Shown here: positions 36,294 through 45,481 of the stretch, in pieces | How the letters are laid out: every line of letters starts with the position of its first letter | Numbering within the stretch: position 1 is the stretch's first letter | Assembly (NCBI RefSeq): GCF_052056295.1 | Contig: NZ_CP182493.1 | Location: 744,001 to 808,000, forward strand | Source of the DNA: Catenovulum sp052056295 | GTDB taxonomy: Bacteria > Pseudomonadota > Gammaproteobacteria > Enterobacterales > Alteromonadaceae | Direction: 5' to 3' | Length of the DNA: 64,000 nucleotides | The notes under the pieces: generated by a model | Databases searched by the model: none | What the model was told of the DNA's origin: nothing | Seen by the model: the letters and a program-made list of their open reading frames with translations, nothing else | Position numbers and translations under genes: made by a program

Positions 36294-37552
36294 TTTCATT
36301 TAAAGATATTAAACGTGAAGCAAATTTTTTGCTGAGACAAAAGCGTATTTTTGTCCTTTTACTCATCACCCTAATGTTAACTAGCTTTGCCCTGTACACA
36401 GGTATTATTGAAGCGAATAAACAGCAACAAAGCATCACTCGCTTATTACAAGCGGATGCGCAAGAACAACAAATTGTATTTAACAGCAAAAATGATTTTG
36501 GCAGCATCGCCTATTACAACTTTCACCTGACTTACCTACCGCCGTCACAGCTCGCATTTGCCGCTATGGGCAATCGTGATACCCACCCGTGGAAACACCG
36601 CATTAGAATGTTAGCGCTGGAAGGACAAATATATGAAAGTGATATCGGCCATCCTGAATTAGCTGCAACAGGTCATTTTGATTTTGCCTTTGTATTGAGT
36701 GTGCTACTGCCGCTGATATTAATTTTATTGTTGCATGATCTCTTTGCCAACGAACGTGCAGCCGGCCGTTATGACTTACTCACAGTCACAGCTTCCAGCC
36801 CACTTAAAATATGGGCTACACGCGCACTTGTGTTAACACTCAACCTATTTTTAACCCTGATTCTGCCCTTTATAGTTGCCGCAGTATTTAACCAAGTAGC
36901 AATCTCGCAAATTATCTTAGTGAGTTTAATTTGTTTGGCGCAAATAATTGTTTGGGCTGCTATTTGTTACGGGTTAGCGAAAACAAATGCGCCTGCACCA
37001 CGTTTAGCGTCCATTTTACTAAGCATTTGGTTAATCACAGCTTTTGTTATCCCTGTAGTGGGTGATGCAGTAATAGAGCAGCAAATCACCAGCCCAAATG
37101 GTGGTGACATATTAATGGTGCAACGAGAAGCGGTAAACGATGCGTGGGATCTACCACCACAAACAACATTCGACGCCTTTACTCAAACTCACCCTGAGTG
37201 GAAAAACCATACCAACATGAACAAGATGTTTGAATGGAAATGGTACTACGCGTTTCAACAAGTTGGTGACCAACAAGCGGCTGAACTTGCTAAAGCTTAT
37301 AGAGAAGCAGCCAAACAAAAATACCAAGCAGCCAATTGGTTGAGCGTATTGTCGCCAAGCATAGCAGTGCAAAGAGCCATGACGCGCTTAGCCAACACAG
37401 ATGCGATTACCAGCGCCAACTACCAACAACAAGTGCGAGATTTTCATGCAGAGCTGCGCAGTTTTTATTATCCATTGATATTTAACCAAGTTGAATTTGA
37501 CCAGCAGCAGATCGCCTTACTGCCACAGTTTTCAGCCAATTCACACAAATAA
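36287..37552 (+). CDS. ABC-2-type permease, second (DUF3526-like)
   Basis: About 421 residues from the ATG at 36287, overlapping the previous stop by seven bases with AAGG upstream; an earlier in-frame ATG lies within the upstream gene. Its plan repeats that of the first permease: an N-terminal helix, an outside region ending HPWKHRIRMLALEGQIYESD, helices with HDLFANERAAGRYDLLTVTA, and a large late outside region. The pair probably forms a heterodimeric membrane part. It is followed by a TonB receptor 16 bases later. Confidence 0.82.
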   Translation: MLISFKDIKREANFLLRQKRIFVLLLITLMLTSFALYTGIIEANKQQQSITRLLQADAQEQQIVFNSKNDFGSIAYYNFHLTYLPPSQLAFAAMGNRDTHPWKHRIRMLALEGQIYESDIGHPELAATGHFDFAFVLSVLLPLILILLLHDLFANERAAGRYDLLTVTASSPLKIWATRALVLTLNLFLTLILPFIVAAVFNQVAISQIILVSLICLAQIIVWAAICYGLAKTNAPAPRLASILLSIWLITAFVIPVVGDAVIEQQITSPNGGDILMVQREAVNDAWDLPPQTTFDAFTQTHPEWKNHTNMNKMFEWKWYYAFQQVGDQQAAELAKAYREAAKQKYQAANWLSVLSPSIAVQRAMTRLANTDAITSANYQQQVRDFHAELRSFYYPLIFNQVEFDQQQIALLPQFSANSHK

Positions 37553-37568
37553 AAAGTAGGACCAAAAA

Positions 37569-39578
37569 ATGTTGTTTAACAAATATAAAATTTCTCAGGT
37601 TAGTTTAGCGCTAACGGCTGCATTTTTATCACAGCAAGCAATTGCAAAAAGCGCCAATGACACAACCGAAAACATAGTGGTTATTGGTAAATACCAAGGA
37701 GCTAAACCAAACAATTTAGCTGGCAGTTACGAGATAATTGGCCGCGATCAGTTATTAGATTTACACGTAGACGACAATGTTGAATTGTTTACTAAGCTGC
37801 CGGGCATTTCGCTTTCACGCTACAACCAAGGGCCAATAAACGCTGATTTATCCATCAGAGGGTTTGATGGTGATGGCGGCTCGCCACACGCAAAACTCAT
37901 AATTGATGGTATTGCGACAAACCTGCACCAAGGCTACGCCGAAATGGATCAGATATTTTCTTTAGGTATCGACTCAATTCAAGCATTTAAAGGCACTAGC
38001 GATGTTCGTTATGGGCTTTTTAACATTGCCGGCAACTACCAAATAAACAGCCGCAGTGATGTAGACACAACCCAGATAGAAGCAACATATGGCAGCTATA
38101 ACACCACAGAACTACAAGCCTACACAGGTCAGCAAACGGGTAAATTAACCCATAACTATTCATTAGGTTACCGACAAAGTGAAGGTTATCGCGACAACAC
38201 AGATTTAGAGCGTTATGCCATTGCTGGTAAATGGTTTTATCAAATAAATGCCGATATAAAACTAGGTTTTATCAGTCGTTATGCACATTTTGATGCTGAC
38301 GCGCCTGGCTATTTATCTAAAGAAGCCGCACGTGCCAACCCTACATCATCAGCCAGTTATGCAAGCGAAGATGGCGGCGATAAAACAACGGTTCACAATA
38401 GCATTCATTTAAACAGTCAATTCGATCAGGTAAAAATTGATGCAAATGCCTATTGGCAAACTTTTGAACGTGAACGCTGGGTGCGTTTTAGCCAAGCAGG
38501 TTCGCTGCAAAATAGATATGACGACCAACAACAAACCGGCTTAAATTTAAATGCCCAATATCAAATAAATTCAGCTTGGACGTTAACCGCTGGTTTATCG
38601 CACCAACAAGAGGATGTGATAGAACAAAGATTTGGTACAACAGGACAAAGCCGTATTCGCGACACCAGCAACGTAATCCGCAACTATGATTATAGCCTAG
38701 ACAGCACTGGGGTATTTACCTCAGTAGAAAACCAGCTGACCGACAATTTTAAATGGAATTTTGGGGTTAGAGCTGACAAATTAGCTGGTGATTTTGTCCA
38801 AATTGCAGCAGATGGCACACAAAACAAACGTGACATTTACGACTTTGGCTGGATTGTACAGTCGAAACTAAATGTTTTTTACCAAGCAACGCAAAACTGG
38901 CAATTATTCTTTAATTTTGGTGAATCATTCCAACATCCATATGGTTCATCTTTATATACAGCTGGTGATGTAAACAGTCGTGATGTTTCAAAAAACGTCG
39001 GTTGGGAAGCAGGCACCTCATTTAGCCCAATTACAGGCTTAAATATCAGATTATCAAGCTGGCAACAAAACGCCAAAGACGAGTTTGTATTGGTAGATGG
39101 CACATCAGTAAACGTAGGTAAAACTGAGCGTAGCGGCTGGGAATTAGCAGCATCTTACCCAATAAATGACAACTTGAGTATTTGGGCGAACTACTCGCTG
39201 GTTGACACTAAAATTGTTAACCCAGGCGAAGCTGGTGCGAGCAATATTGGCAACGAGCTTAGAAGTATTCCGGAATATACAGCCTCGGTTGGTATAGATG
39301 CTTATATCACAGACCAGTTTAAAGCATCGTTACATATTGATAGCCAAGGCGATTATTACGTAAACGAAGCGAATGAAGGTGGACAATACGGCGACTACAC
39401 ATTAGCCCATATGAGTTTTAATTACACATTGGATAATTTGGACATTAGCTTGAATCTAAACAACCTGTTTGACCAATATTACGAGTATGTCTACGACTTT
39501 AGCAGCGACGGCAGCGGCACTATTCATTCACCGGGTGATGGCCGTAATGCGTCAATTTCAGCACGATTTACTTTCTAA
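37569..39578 (+). CDS. TonB-dependent receptor of the Zur-boxed operon
   Basis: 669 residues. Signal peptide (SLALTAAFLSQQAIA), TonB box (ENIVVIGKY), plug (LSIRGFDGDGGSPHAKLIID, FKGTSDVRYGLFNIAG) and a beta-barrel ending in ISARFTF. At 669 residues it is a smaller receptor than the iron one upstream. Its place behind an ABC cassette and a Zur-type box suggests uptake of zinc or a zinc-binding ligand, but no His-rich loop is seen. The last 21 bases overlap the convergent DUF2878 gene. Confidence 0.88.
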   Translation: MLFNKYKISQVSLALTAAFLSQQAIAKSANDTTENIVVIGKYQGAKPNNLAGSYEIIGRDQLLDLHVDDNVELFTKLPGISLSRYNQGPINADLSIRGFDGDGGSPHAKLIIDGIATNLHQGYAEMDQIFSLGIDSIQAFKGTSDVRYGLFNIAGNYQINSRSDVDTTQIEATYGSYNTTELQAYTGQQTGKLTHNYSLGYRQSEGYRDNTDLERYAIAGKWFYQINADIKLGFISRYAHFDADAPGYLSKEAARANPTSSASYASEDGGDKTTVHNSIHLNSQFDQVKIDANAYWQTFERERWVRFSQAGSLQNRYDDQQQTGLNLNAQYQINSAWTLTAGLSHQQEDVIEQRFGTTGQSRIRDTSNVIRNYDYSLDSTGVFTSVENQLTDNFKWNFGVRADKLAGDFVQIAADGTQNKRDIYDFGWIVQSKLNVFYQATQNWQLFFNFGESFQHPYGSSLYTAGDVNSRDVSKNVGWEAGTSFSPITGLNIRLSSWQQNAKDEFVLVDGTSVNVGKTERSGWELAASYPINDNLSIWANYSLVDTKIVNPGEAGASNIGNELRSIPEYTASVGIDAYITDQFKASLHIDSQGDYYVNEANEGGQYGDYTLAHMSFNYTLDNLDISLNLNNLFDQYYEYVYDFSSDGSGTIHSPGDGRNASISARFTF

Positions 39579-40076
39579 GATAAAACGTTGGCAATAAAAC
39601 CGACTTAAAGGCAAAAAGATGGCCCAAACAGCTGCATAGGTAAGCAAAAACATGTTTTGAGATGTGCTGGTCTCAAACGCGCCAAGCGATAAACCACCAA
39701 AATAGCTGATTGGGCCAAAGGTTGCTCCTAACAAAACTACGTACTTAACTTGAATATGGTTCAACCAATTCAAACTATGGTTTAAACAAAAACTAAAAAT
39801 CACCCAAAGTAACATTAACCAAATTGGTATAACGGTAGGTTCACCAACAAACTGCACCACCGCAAATTGCATTAATATTTGGTCGATTAACATGCCCACC
39901 AGCGCAACAGGCAGCACCTTAAAATCCAACTTTTTGGTAGGTGATAAAACGAAATGCAGGATGATTATCAGCAGCATAAAAACCACAGTCTGCTGCTGAT
40001 AAAAAGCGGCCAACAACCAGCATAGTTGAAATAGAACTAGGTTAACTAGCCAGAATTTTTTAGAAAGCATTTGCAT
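39558..40076 (-). CDS. DUF2878 membrane protein
   Basis: 172 residues with about six membrane helices (FWLVNLVLFQLCWLLAAFY, VPLALVGM-like segments, PISYFGGLSLGAFETST). It matches DUF2878, a small inner-membrane family that regularly accompanies the cyclopropane-synthase/DUF1365/FAD-oxidoreductase lipid cluster in marine gammaproteobacteria. It lies 117 bases after that operon on the same strand, with a palindromic element in between. No biochemical role is known. It converges with and overlaps the TonB receptor by 21 bases. Confidence 0.82.
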   Translation of the reverse strand: MQMLSKKFWLVNLVLFQLCWLLAAFYQQQTVVFMLLIIILHFVLSPTKKLDFKVLPVALVGMLIDQILMQFAVVQFVGEPTVIPIWLMLLWVIFSFCLNHSLNWLNHIQVKYVVLLGATFGPISYFGGLSLGAFETSTSQNMFLLTYAAVWAIFLPLSRFYCQRFILESKSC

Positions 40077-40098
40077 AATATTTCAATCTGCTAAAGCA

Positions 40099-40197
40099 TT
40101 GGGATTACAGCTAGGCGGCAAACAAAGTCAGCCCTATGAGCATAGTTTACTATGTGATTAGGGTGACTTTGTGCAGGCAACGACGCTGTAATTTCAA
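40099..40197. repeat. 99-bp palindromic intergenic element
   Basis: Outer arms TTGGGATTACAGC / GCTGTAATTTCAA, middle arms ACAAAGTCAGCCCTA / TAGGGTGACTTTGT and centre CATAGTTTACTATG are all nested, so the whole segment can fold as one long hairpin. It covers the stop codon of the fatty-acid methyltransferase gene. Palindromes of this style recur between genes in marine Alteromonadales as far as I recall, so it is probably a dispersed repeat that may also terminate or stabilise the transcript. Confidence 0.65.
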
Positions 40198-41468
40198 GGA
40201 TGACGCAGATTGGCGACGATATGATGGGTGGATATTACCCTCTCAAGGAAGGCTCCCTCACAGTAAGCCAAATAGTATAACCACAAACGTTTAAATTTAT
40301 TGTCATAACCAAAGCGCTCAATATCTTGCCAATTTGCTTCAAAGTTATAACGCCAATCAGCTAAGGTTTTGGCGTAGTCCAAACCAATATCTTGCACATT
40401 ATCAATCACCATATTGGTCGATTGAGCAAACTGCTGGGCAATTACAGATACCGAGGGTAAACAGCCGCCTGGGAAGATATATTTTTGAATAAAATCGACA
40501 TTTTTACGGTAATGATTATAACGCTGGTCGGCAATGGTTATCGCCTGCAATAACATTTTGCCGTTGGGTTTTAGTAAATCGTTACACTTCTTGAAAAAGA
40601 TTGGTAAAAACTCATGGCCAACCGCTTCAATCATCTCAATTGAAACCAGCTTATCAAACTTACCTTCTAGCAAGCGGTAGTCTTGTTTTAGCAATGTAAT
40701 TTGATTAGCTAACCCCAGCTCAGCAACTTTGTTTTGTGCGAATGCAAACTGCGCGTCTGAAATCGTTGTTGTTGTTACTTTACAGCCGTAGTTTTGTGCA
40801 GCAAAAATAGCTAAACCGCCCCAACCTGTGCCTATTTCAATTAAATGATCTTGCTCGGTTAACTCAAGCTTATCGCAAATGGTTTTAAGCTTAACGTTTT
40901 GTGCTTCAGATAAACTTGTATCCGCATTTGGATACATCGCCGCCGAGTACATCATTTTGTCGTCTAAAAAGCGGGTGTATAAATCATTACCTAGATCGTA
41001 ATGTGCGAGAATATTACGTTTCGAGCCTGCTTGAGTGTTTGAATTTTTCCAGCTTAGGATTTTGTTTTGCAGTTTATTTAGAAAGGACGATTTACCCTCT
41101 AACTGGTCAAGCTCTTGCTGGCAGCGGGCAAATACTTGGATCACTTTAGTTAAATCACTGCTTGTCCATTTATGATCAATAAAAGCTTCTGATGCGCCAA
41201 TACTGCCACCTGTGACAAAATCGATATAACAAGTTGCGTCTAAAATGCGAATGCTTGCGACTAAATCACTGTTTTGGTTACCCAAACAAATGCGCTCAGT
41301 ACCCTCTTCAATCACCAAACCCCCGGCTTGCATAGTGTTTAAAGTTGAAAACACCAACTTACGGCACTTTAAATTAAACCAAGACAGCCCCGTTAAACCC
41401 GCCAAAGTTTGGCCTTGTTCAAAGCTAGAATCAGCTGCTTTAATATTTAGATTGTGCGCTCGCTCCAC
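40194..41468 (-). CDS. Cyclopropane-fatty-acid synthase-type SAM methyltransferase
   Basis: About 424 residues from a GTG at 41468 that has an excellent GAGGAGA site; a longer reading from 41534 would run deep into the upstream gene. N-terminal lipid-binding domain, then HYDLGNDLYTRFLDDKMMYS and the SAM motif LIEIGTGWGGLAIFA, with VSIEMIEAVGHEFLPIFF as the active-site region. It methylates or cyclopropanates unsaturated fatty acyl chains in the membrane. In the RpoE-ChrR context the homologues act in cyclopropane or furan fatty-acid synthesis. Overlaps the upstream gene by 29 bases. Confidence 0.9.
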   Translation of the reverse strand: MERAHNLNIKAADSSFEQGQTLAGLTGLSWFNLKCRKLVFSTLNTMQAGGLVIEEGTERICLGNQNSDLVASIRILDATCYIDFVTGGSIGASEAFIDHKWTSSDLTKVIQVFARCQQELDQLEGKSSFLNKLQNKILSWKNSNTQAGSKRNILAHYDLGNDLYTRFLDDKMMYSAAMYPNADTSLSEAQNVKLKTICDKLELTEQDHLIEIGTGWGGLAIFAAQNYGCKVTTTTISDAQFAFAQNKVAELGLANQITLLKQDYRLLEGKFDKLVSIEMIEAVGHEFLPIFFKKCNDLLKPNGKMLLQAITIADQRYNHYRKNVDFIQKYIFPGGCLPSVSVIAQQFAQSTNMVIDNVQDIGLDYAKTLADWRYNFEANWQDIERFGYDNKFKRLWLYYLAYCEGAFLERVISTHHIVANLRHP

Positions 41469-42285
41469 TTGCTTCTCCTCGTCTTTTGTTTGATACACAG
41501 TTTTGATTAGGTAAAGGGTTTTGATAAGGTACAAAAGGTACTCGTTTAATAAATAGTTTTAATGCTTGCCAATAAATGGCACTCACAATTTTTAATGGCA
41601 TTAACGGCACGGCTATGGCCGCTTGCAACAATTTAACCGCTGATACTTGAGTTTGTTTTAAGCTCATGGTGGCATCAAACAACTTAGTGCCATCGGCAGC
41701 ATCAGCATGGCCTTGAGCGTGGTTTTCTATATGCACTAAGGCTTTGCCTTTAGTTAAGTTAATTCGCCACACGTAACGCATATCCAGGTTCATAAAGGGT
41801 GACACATGAAAACACTTGTCGGTATCTTGGGTGTTTTGCATATCCACCAAATAAAAATGGCGTTCATTCCATGGGGTATTACTTACCTCTGCCAACATCC
41901 AAGTTAGGGTTTCGCCCTCATAACAAAAGTAAAAATTAACCGGGCTAAAATACAAAGCTAAACCACGACATTGCGCCAACATCACCACTTTATCGCCCGA
42001 CCAATTACCACCTAACTCAGCAACTTTTTGTTTGATACGTTGTTTAAGTGCCAATGGTTCAGTTTTATTTTGTGCATCTGAATTAGCCAGTTTTACATAA
42101 TCAGACTGTTTAAAACGCACAGGGTTAAACCAACGTCTGCCAAACCAAAATTGCTCGTCCACTATTAAATCAATTTTATCTAAATCGAGCGCGAACATAG
42201 ACAATTTATAACTAAACTCATGTTTAGCTTTATTAAAGCGACGGTGGCGAACAAAGCCTGAGTACAAGCCAGATTTAAGCAACAT
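41440..42285 (-). CDS. DUF1365 protein of the lipid operon
   Basis: About 281 residues from the ATG at 42285; a TTG two codons earlier is less likely. DUF1365 features are YSGFVRHRRFNKAKHEFSYK near the start, the LYFSPVNFYFCYEGETL region, and the HVSPFMNLDMRYVWRIN motif with a conserved histidine. The family is always near cyclopropane-synthase and FAD-oxidoreductase genes; its chemical step is not settled. It starts 12 bases after the FAD gene and overlaps the methyltransferase, so the three are one translation unit. Confidence 0.9.
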   Translation of the reverse strand: MLLKSGLYSGFVRHRRFNKAKHEFSYKLSMFALDLDKIDLIVDEQFWFGRRWFNPVRFKQSDYVKLANSDAQNKTEPLALKQRIKQKVAELGGNWSGDKVVMLAQCRGLALYFSPVNFYFCYEGETLTWMLAEVSNTPWNERHFYLVDMQNTQDTDKCFHVSPFMNLDMRYVWRINLTKGKALVHIENHAQGHADAADGTKLFDATMSLKQTQVSAVKLLQAAIAVPLMPLKIVSAIYWQALKLFIKRVPFVPYQNPLPNQNCVSNKRRGEASGASAQSKY

Positions 42286-42297
42286 AAACAATTACCA

Positions 42298-43605
42298 TCA
42301 TAAACTCACACCAAAACGCTCGGCCACGGCCAATGCGCTTTTTACCCCGTCTTCATGAAAGCCATTAAACCAATATGCACCAGCAAAATGGGTGTGGTTT
42401 TGCCCACAAATTTCACTGCGGCGAGCCTGCGCGGCAATACTGGTTTGATTAAATACAGGGTGATGATAAACAAACTGCTGAATAATTTTGTTTGGGTCAA
42501 TTTGCTCAGTTTGATTAAGGGTGACACAAAAAGTGTGTTTCGATTTTAGCCCCTGCAAAATATTCATGTTGTAGGTAACACAAGCTGGGCGATTAAACTC
42601 GCTTTCAATGCTGGATAAACCAATTTGATAATTCCAACTCGCCCAAGCTAATTTGCGCTTAGGCAGCAACGAAGTGTCTGTATGTAACACGACTTGGTTA
42701 GCACTATATGGAATGTCGGATAACACTTGTTGCTCGGCAACTGTTGCATCTTCTAACAAAACTAAAGCTTGGTCAGAATGGCAAGCCAGCACCACTTCAT
42801 CGAAGTGTTGCACCTCGCCCGAATTAAACACAATTTCCACGCCCTGCTCATTTGTATCAAAATTACGACGAACAGATTTGATATCGGCATTTAATTTAAT
42901 ATTGTCTTTAAAACCTTGAATAAGCGGCTGAATATACTGGTACGAACCACCGGGAATAACATACCACTGCGGCCTGTCTTGAATGTTCAATAAACCGTGG
43001 TTATAAAAAAACTGAACGAAAAAGCGCAGTGGAAAAGCTTCCATTTTAACTAAGCTGGTCGACCAAATAGCCGCGCCCATTGGCAAAATGTAGTTTTGTT
43101 TAAAGTAGTCCGAAAAATGATTGTCTTGTAAAAAATCACCTAAGGTATGGTCAAGCGGCAGCTCGCGCCCTTCATCTAACCCCACATACAAGCGTTTGCA
43201 CTGTTTGTTAAAGCGCACAATTTGTTTGAGCAAACACCAAAACTTAGGGTTTAAAATATTGCGACGTTGGGCAAACAAACTATTTAAATTATTACCATTG
43301 TACTCGAGCCCATTAAAATGATTAGTTACACTAAAACTCATTTCAGTAGGCTGTTTGCCTACACCCAATTTACTCAGCAGCTTTAAAAAATTTGGATAGG
43401 TACGGTCGTTAAACACAATAAAACCTGTGTCTATCGCGTGTTTTTCGCCTTGGTATTCAATTTCTTTGGTGGCAGTGTGGCCACCAATATAATCGTTTTG
43501 CTCAAACACAGTAACTTGGTGTTTTTGGCTAATTAAATAAGCTGCGGTTAAACCAGAAATACCTGAGCCGATAATAGCCACATTTTTACGAGAAGTTTGG
43601 TTCAT
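42298..43605 (-). CDS. FAD-dependent amine-oxidase-like protein of the lipid operon
   Basis: 435 residues. The FAD motif is VAIIGSGISGLTAAYLI with FEQNDYIGGHT after it, and the C-terminal flavin region reads FAGAYWFNGFHEDGVKSAL. It belongs to the amine-oxidase/desaturase-like flavoproteins. In Rhodobacter the corresponding RpoE-controlled protein takes part in desaturating methylated fatty acids on the way to furan fatty acids; applying that here is inference from the gene set. Its ATG overlaps the SDR stop in TAATG. Confidence 0.9.
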   Translation of the reverse strand: MNQTSRKNVAIIGSGISGLTAAYLISQKHQVTVFEQNDYIGGHTATKEIEYQGEKHAIDTGFIVFNDRTYPNFLKLLSKLGVGKQPTEMSFSVTNHFNGLEYNGNNLNSLFAQRRNILNPKFWCLLKQIVRFNKQCKRLYVGLDEGRELPLDHTLGDFLQDNHFSDYFKQNYILPMGAAIWSTSLVKMEAFPLRFFVQFFYNHGLLNIQDRPQWYVIPGGSYQYIQPLIQGFKDNIKLNADIKSVRRNFDTNEQGVEIVFNSGEVQHFDEVVLACHSDQALVLLEDATVAEQQVLSDIPYSANQVVLHTDTSLLPKRKLAWASWNYQIGLSSIESEFNRPACVTYNMNILQGLKSKHTFCVTLNQTEQIDPNKIIQQFVYHHPVFNQTSIAAQARRSEICGQNHTHFAGAYWFNGFHEDGVKSALAVAERFGVSL

Positions 43606-44327
43606 TAAACAGTCATCCTTTGCGCGACTTTTTGCCAGACAAAACGTGGCAACAGAGTAAAAAATTTAAGAAAACAAATAAAAGCGAATGGAAAATTAAT
43701 CTCAGCTTTGCCTGCAGCTATACCTTTAACTATAGCTTGCGCGGCTTGTTCTGCCGAAATAATGCCTGGCATATCAAAGTCGTTTTTTGCAGTCAGAGGT
43801 GTTTCAACAAAACCAGGGTGAACCACACTAACGCCAATGCCATGTGGTTTTAATTCTATTTCGAGAGTACGTGCCAAATAAGTTAAGGCAGCTTTAGAAC
43901 TACCATAAGCAGTTGCTCGTGGAAAAGGTAAAAACTGCGCGCTTGAACTTACCAACACAAGTTGACCACCTTTTTTAATCAGTGGCAATAGGTGTTGTAA
44001 GCAATAGCCTACTGAGATCAAATTAGAATTGATAACCCGCGCAAATAACTCACCATCAAATTGAACTGGATCGTCTATATACTCGCAGCTACCAGCATTC
44101 AAAATAACAATATCAAGTAAAGATAAATTATCAGTAGCTGATTTAATCTCATTACTGTTGGTTAAATCACAGACAAAAGGATGAAGGTTTGGGCGGTGCA
44201 AACAAAGCTCAACTAACCTTTGTTTGTTACGGCCACCAGCGAACACCTCGTTGCCCTGTTCAGCGTAATGCAAAGCCAGTGCTTTACCTATGCCTGATGA
44301 TGCGCCAGTGATTAATATAGATTTCAA
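43605..44327 (-). CDS. Short-chain dehydrogenase/reductase, first gene of the lipid operon
   Basis: 240 residues. Cofactor motif TGASSGIGKALALHY, the NAG motif (VILNAGS), catalytic Ser (LVSSSAQ) and YGSSK tetrad residues are all present, with a C-terminal amphipathic tail. It is cytosolic and uses NAD(P)H. It opens the four-gene unit with FAD oxidoreductase, DUF1365 and methyltransferase, and lies 35 bases after a predicted RpoE promoter. Homologues are members of RpoE-ChrR regulons. Confidence 0.92.
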   Translation of the reverse strand: MKSILITGASSGIGKALALHYAEQGNEVFAGGRNKQRLVELCLHRPNLHPFVCDLTNSNEIKSATDNLSLLDIVILNAGSCEYIDDPVQFDGELFARVINSNLISVGYCLQHLLPLIKKGGQLVLVSSSAQFLPFPRATAYGSSKAALTYLARTLEIELKPHGIGVSVVHPGFVETPLTAKNDFDMPGIISAEQAAQAIVKGIAAGKAEINFPFAFICFLKFFTLLPRFVWQKVAQRMTV

Positions 44328-44361
44328 CCTACACCTACCTGCTTTTTATAGATAATAGGTT

Positions 44362-44389
44362 GATACGGGGAGTGCTAAAATTTGGATCA
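44362..44389 (-). promoter_or_regulatory. Predicted RpoE (ECF11) promoter of the lipid operon
   Basis: Read on the minus strand: TGATCC (44389-44384), 16 bases, CGTATC (44367-44362). The spacing and the GT A core equal two other sites near rpoE and the LON gene. It lies between the NTF2-like gene and the SDR gene and points toward the latter. Confidence 0.78.
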
Positions 44390-44397
44390 AATAAAGA

Positions 44398-44826
44398 TTA
44401 AACTGCAGCTCTATTTTTTATGCTACGGACAAAACCACCCAAAATAGGTACATGCTCGTACAACATAGCGCCGACATCAAAGTAGTCGCGATGGCAAATA
44501 ACTTTATTGCCAACAAATTTAAGCCGCGAATGCCCTTCAACTAAAATGGTTTCGCCTTTTTTTAGTTTGGGATGTTGGAAATGCATGGTCCAATACAGAA
44601 AAATCTGCTGCTCAGAAAAATGGCTTGATTCGATTTCAAAACGGCAAGACTGCACGTTTTCATACATATTAGCGAAGTATTGAGTGAGGTTTTCAAGACC
44701 CGAAATAATATGCAAGGGGTCTTGAAACACAATTTCTGGTTCGTAAATATCCGCCAGCGTAGCTAGGTTATCCTTTGATAATGACTGATAAACTTTTACA
44801 AAATTCTCAACCAAGTTCTTCTCCAT
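44398..44826 (-). CDS. NTF2-like (SnoaL-type) protein
   Basis: 142 residues, one alpha-beta barrel. The chain runs FVKVYQSLSKDNLATLADIY, EPEIVFQDPLHIISGLENL and HSRLKFVGNKVICHRDYFDV, all typical of the SnoaL/NTF2 family, with aromatic and histidine residues lining the pocket. AGGTGG precedes the ATG. It is commonly the first gene after ChrR in such clusters. No RpoE-type promoter is seen in front of it, so its expression may differ from that of the operon behind. Ligand unknown. Confidence 0.85.
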   Translation of the reverse strand: MEKNLVENFVKVYQSLSKDNLATLADIYEPEIVFQDPLHIISGLENLTQYFANMYENVQSCRFEIESSHFSEQQIFLYWTMHFQHPKLKKGETILVEGHSRLKFVGNKVICHRDYFDVGAMLYEHVPILGGFVRSIKNRAAV

Positions 44827-44868
44827 AATCCACCTAAAATTAAATAGTCCGCTTAAGTTCTGAGTTGA

Positions 44869-45155
44869 CTAGCAAAGGGCAAACTGAGTCGCTTGCCCGA
44901 GCATCGAAGCATAATCGTCGCAAAGACGCCTACCGCCGATAACATAAAAGTATTGAGGCGACTATTCATCCCTGAAGGACCGGCCCTGTCGTCCTCCATG
45001 ACTCCACCTCATCAGACTGCGAAGCTGCGCTTCGGTTCTGATTCGCCCATAAAAAAGAGACTTTGCTCTCAATTATTGCTTTCACGCTCTCAGCTTTCAG
45101 TTGCCTGAAAATCCTCAATAACATTGAATGCCATAAAAGGAATAACACTCAAAGA
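44869..45155. repeat. Structured, non-coding stretch, possible degenerate repeat
   Basis: I see no gene here. Hairpins stand out: CGAAGC-TGC-GCTTCG at 45020-45034 and CGTC-GCAAA-GACG just after 44915. GC content is patchy and higher than usual for this genome's intergenic DNA. Together with the two repeat copies that follow, the 655 bases between the NTF2 gene and chrR appear to be an accumulation site of repetitive elements. Confidence 0.35.
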
Positions 45156-45275
45156 GAAGGTTAGCATTAGAGCAATGGTTTGAGAAAAACTTCAATCGGC
45201 ATGGATGCCGTTTGCGAGCTTACAAGGACGTACTCGTATCGTTTTTTCGAAAACCATGGTCTAAGGTCAACCTGA
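45156..45275. repeat. Structured dispersed repeat, copy B
   Basis: Nested inverted repeats: AGGTT...TTAG against CTAAGG...AACCT at the ends, ATGGTTTGAGAAAAAC against GTTTTTTCGAAAACCAT inside, then CGGCATGGATGCCG and CGAG/CTCG hairpins at the centre. It is about 90 percent identical to copy C, 158 bases further on, and shares the centre with copy A near the window start. Confidence 0.8.
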
Positions 45276-45313
45276 ACGATCTACCACTATAGCGCTAAAC
45301 TAAAACACATAGT

Positions 45314-45435
45314 GAAGGTTCGCATTAGAGCGATGGTTTGAGAAAAACTTCAATCGGCATGGATGCCGTTTGCGAGCTTACATGGACGTACTCGTAGCGT
45401 TTTTTCGAAAACCATGGTCTAAGGCAAACCTAAAC
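45314..45435. repeat. Structured dispersed repeat, copy C
   Basis: Same layout as copy B. Differences fall at positions such as AGGTTCGC facing GCAAACCT where B has AGGTTAGC facing GTCAACCT, which keeps the two ends complementary in part. It ends about 45 bases before the stop codon of chrR. Confidence 0.8.
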
Positions 45436-45481
45436 GGGCTGGCATATTACCTTGCACGCCCTAGAATTAATCAAAACCAAC

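Noticed and set aside
44966..45148. 60-residue minus-strand frame
   Set aside because: It overlaps hairpins in a stretch that looks non-coding; no ribosome site and no recognisable family.
45156..45435. CRISPR array
   Set aside because: Only two copies about 120 bases long with one spacing; no cas genes. They are palindromic repeats.
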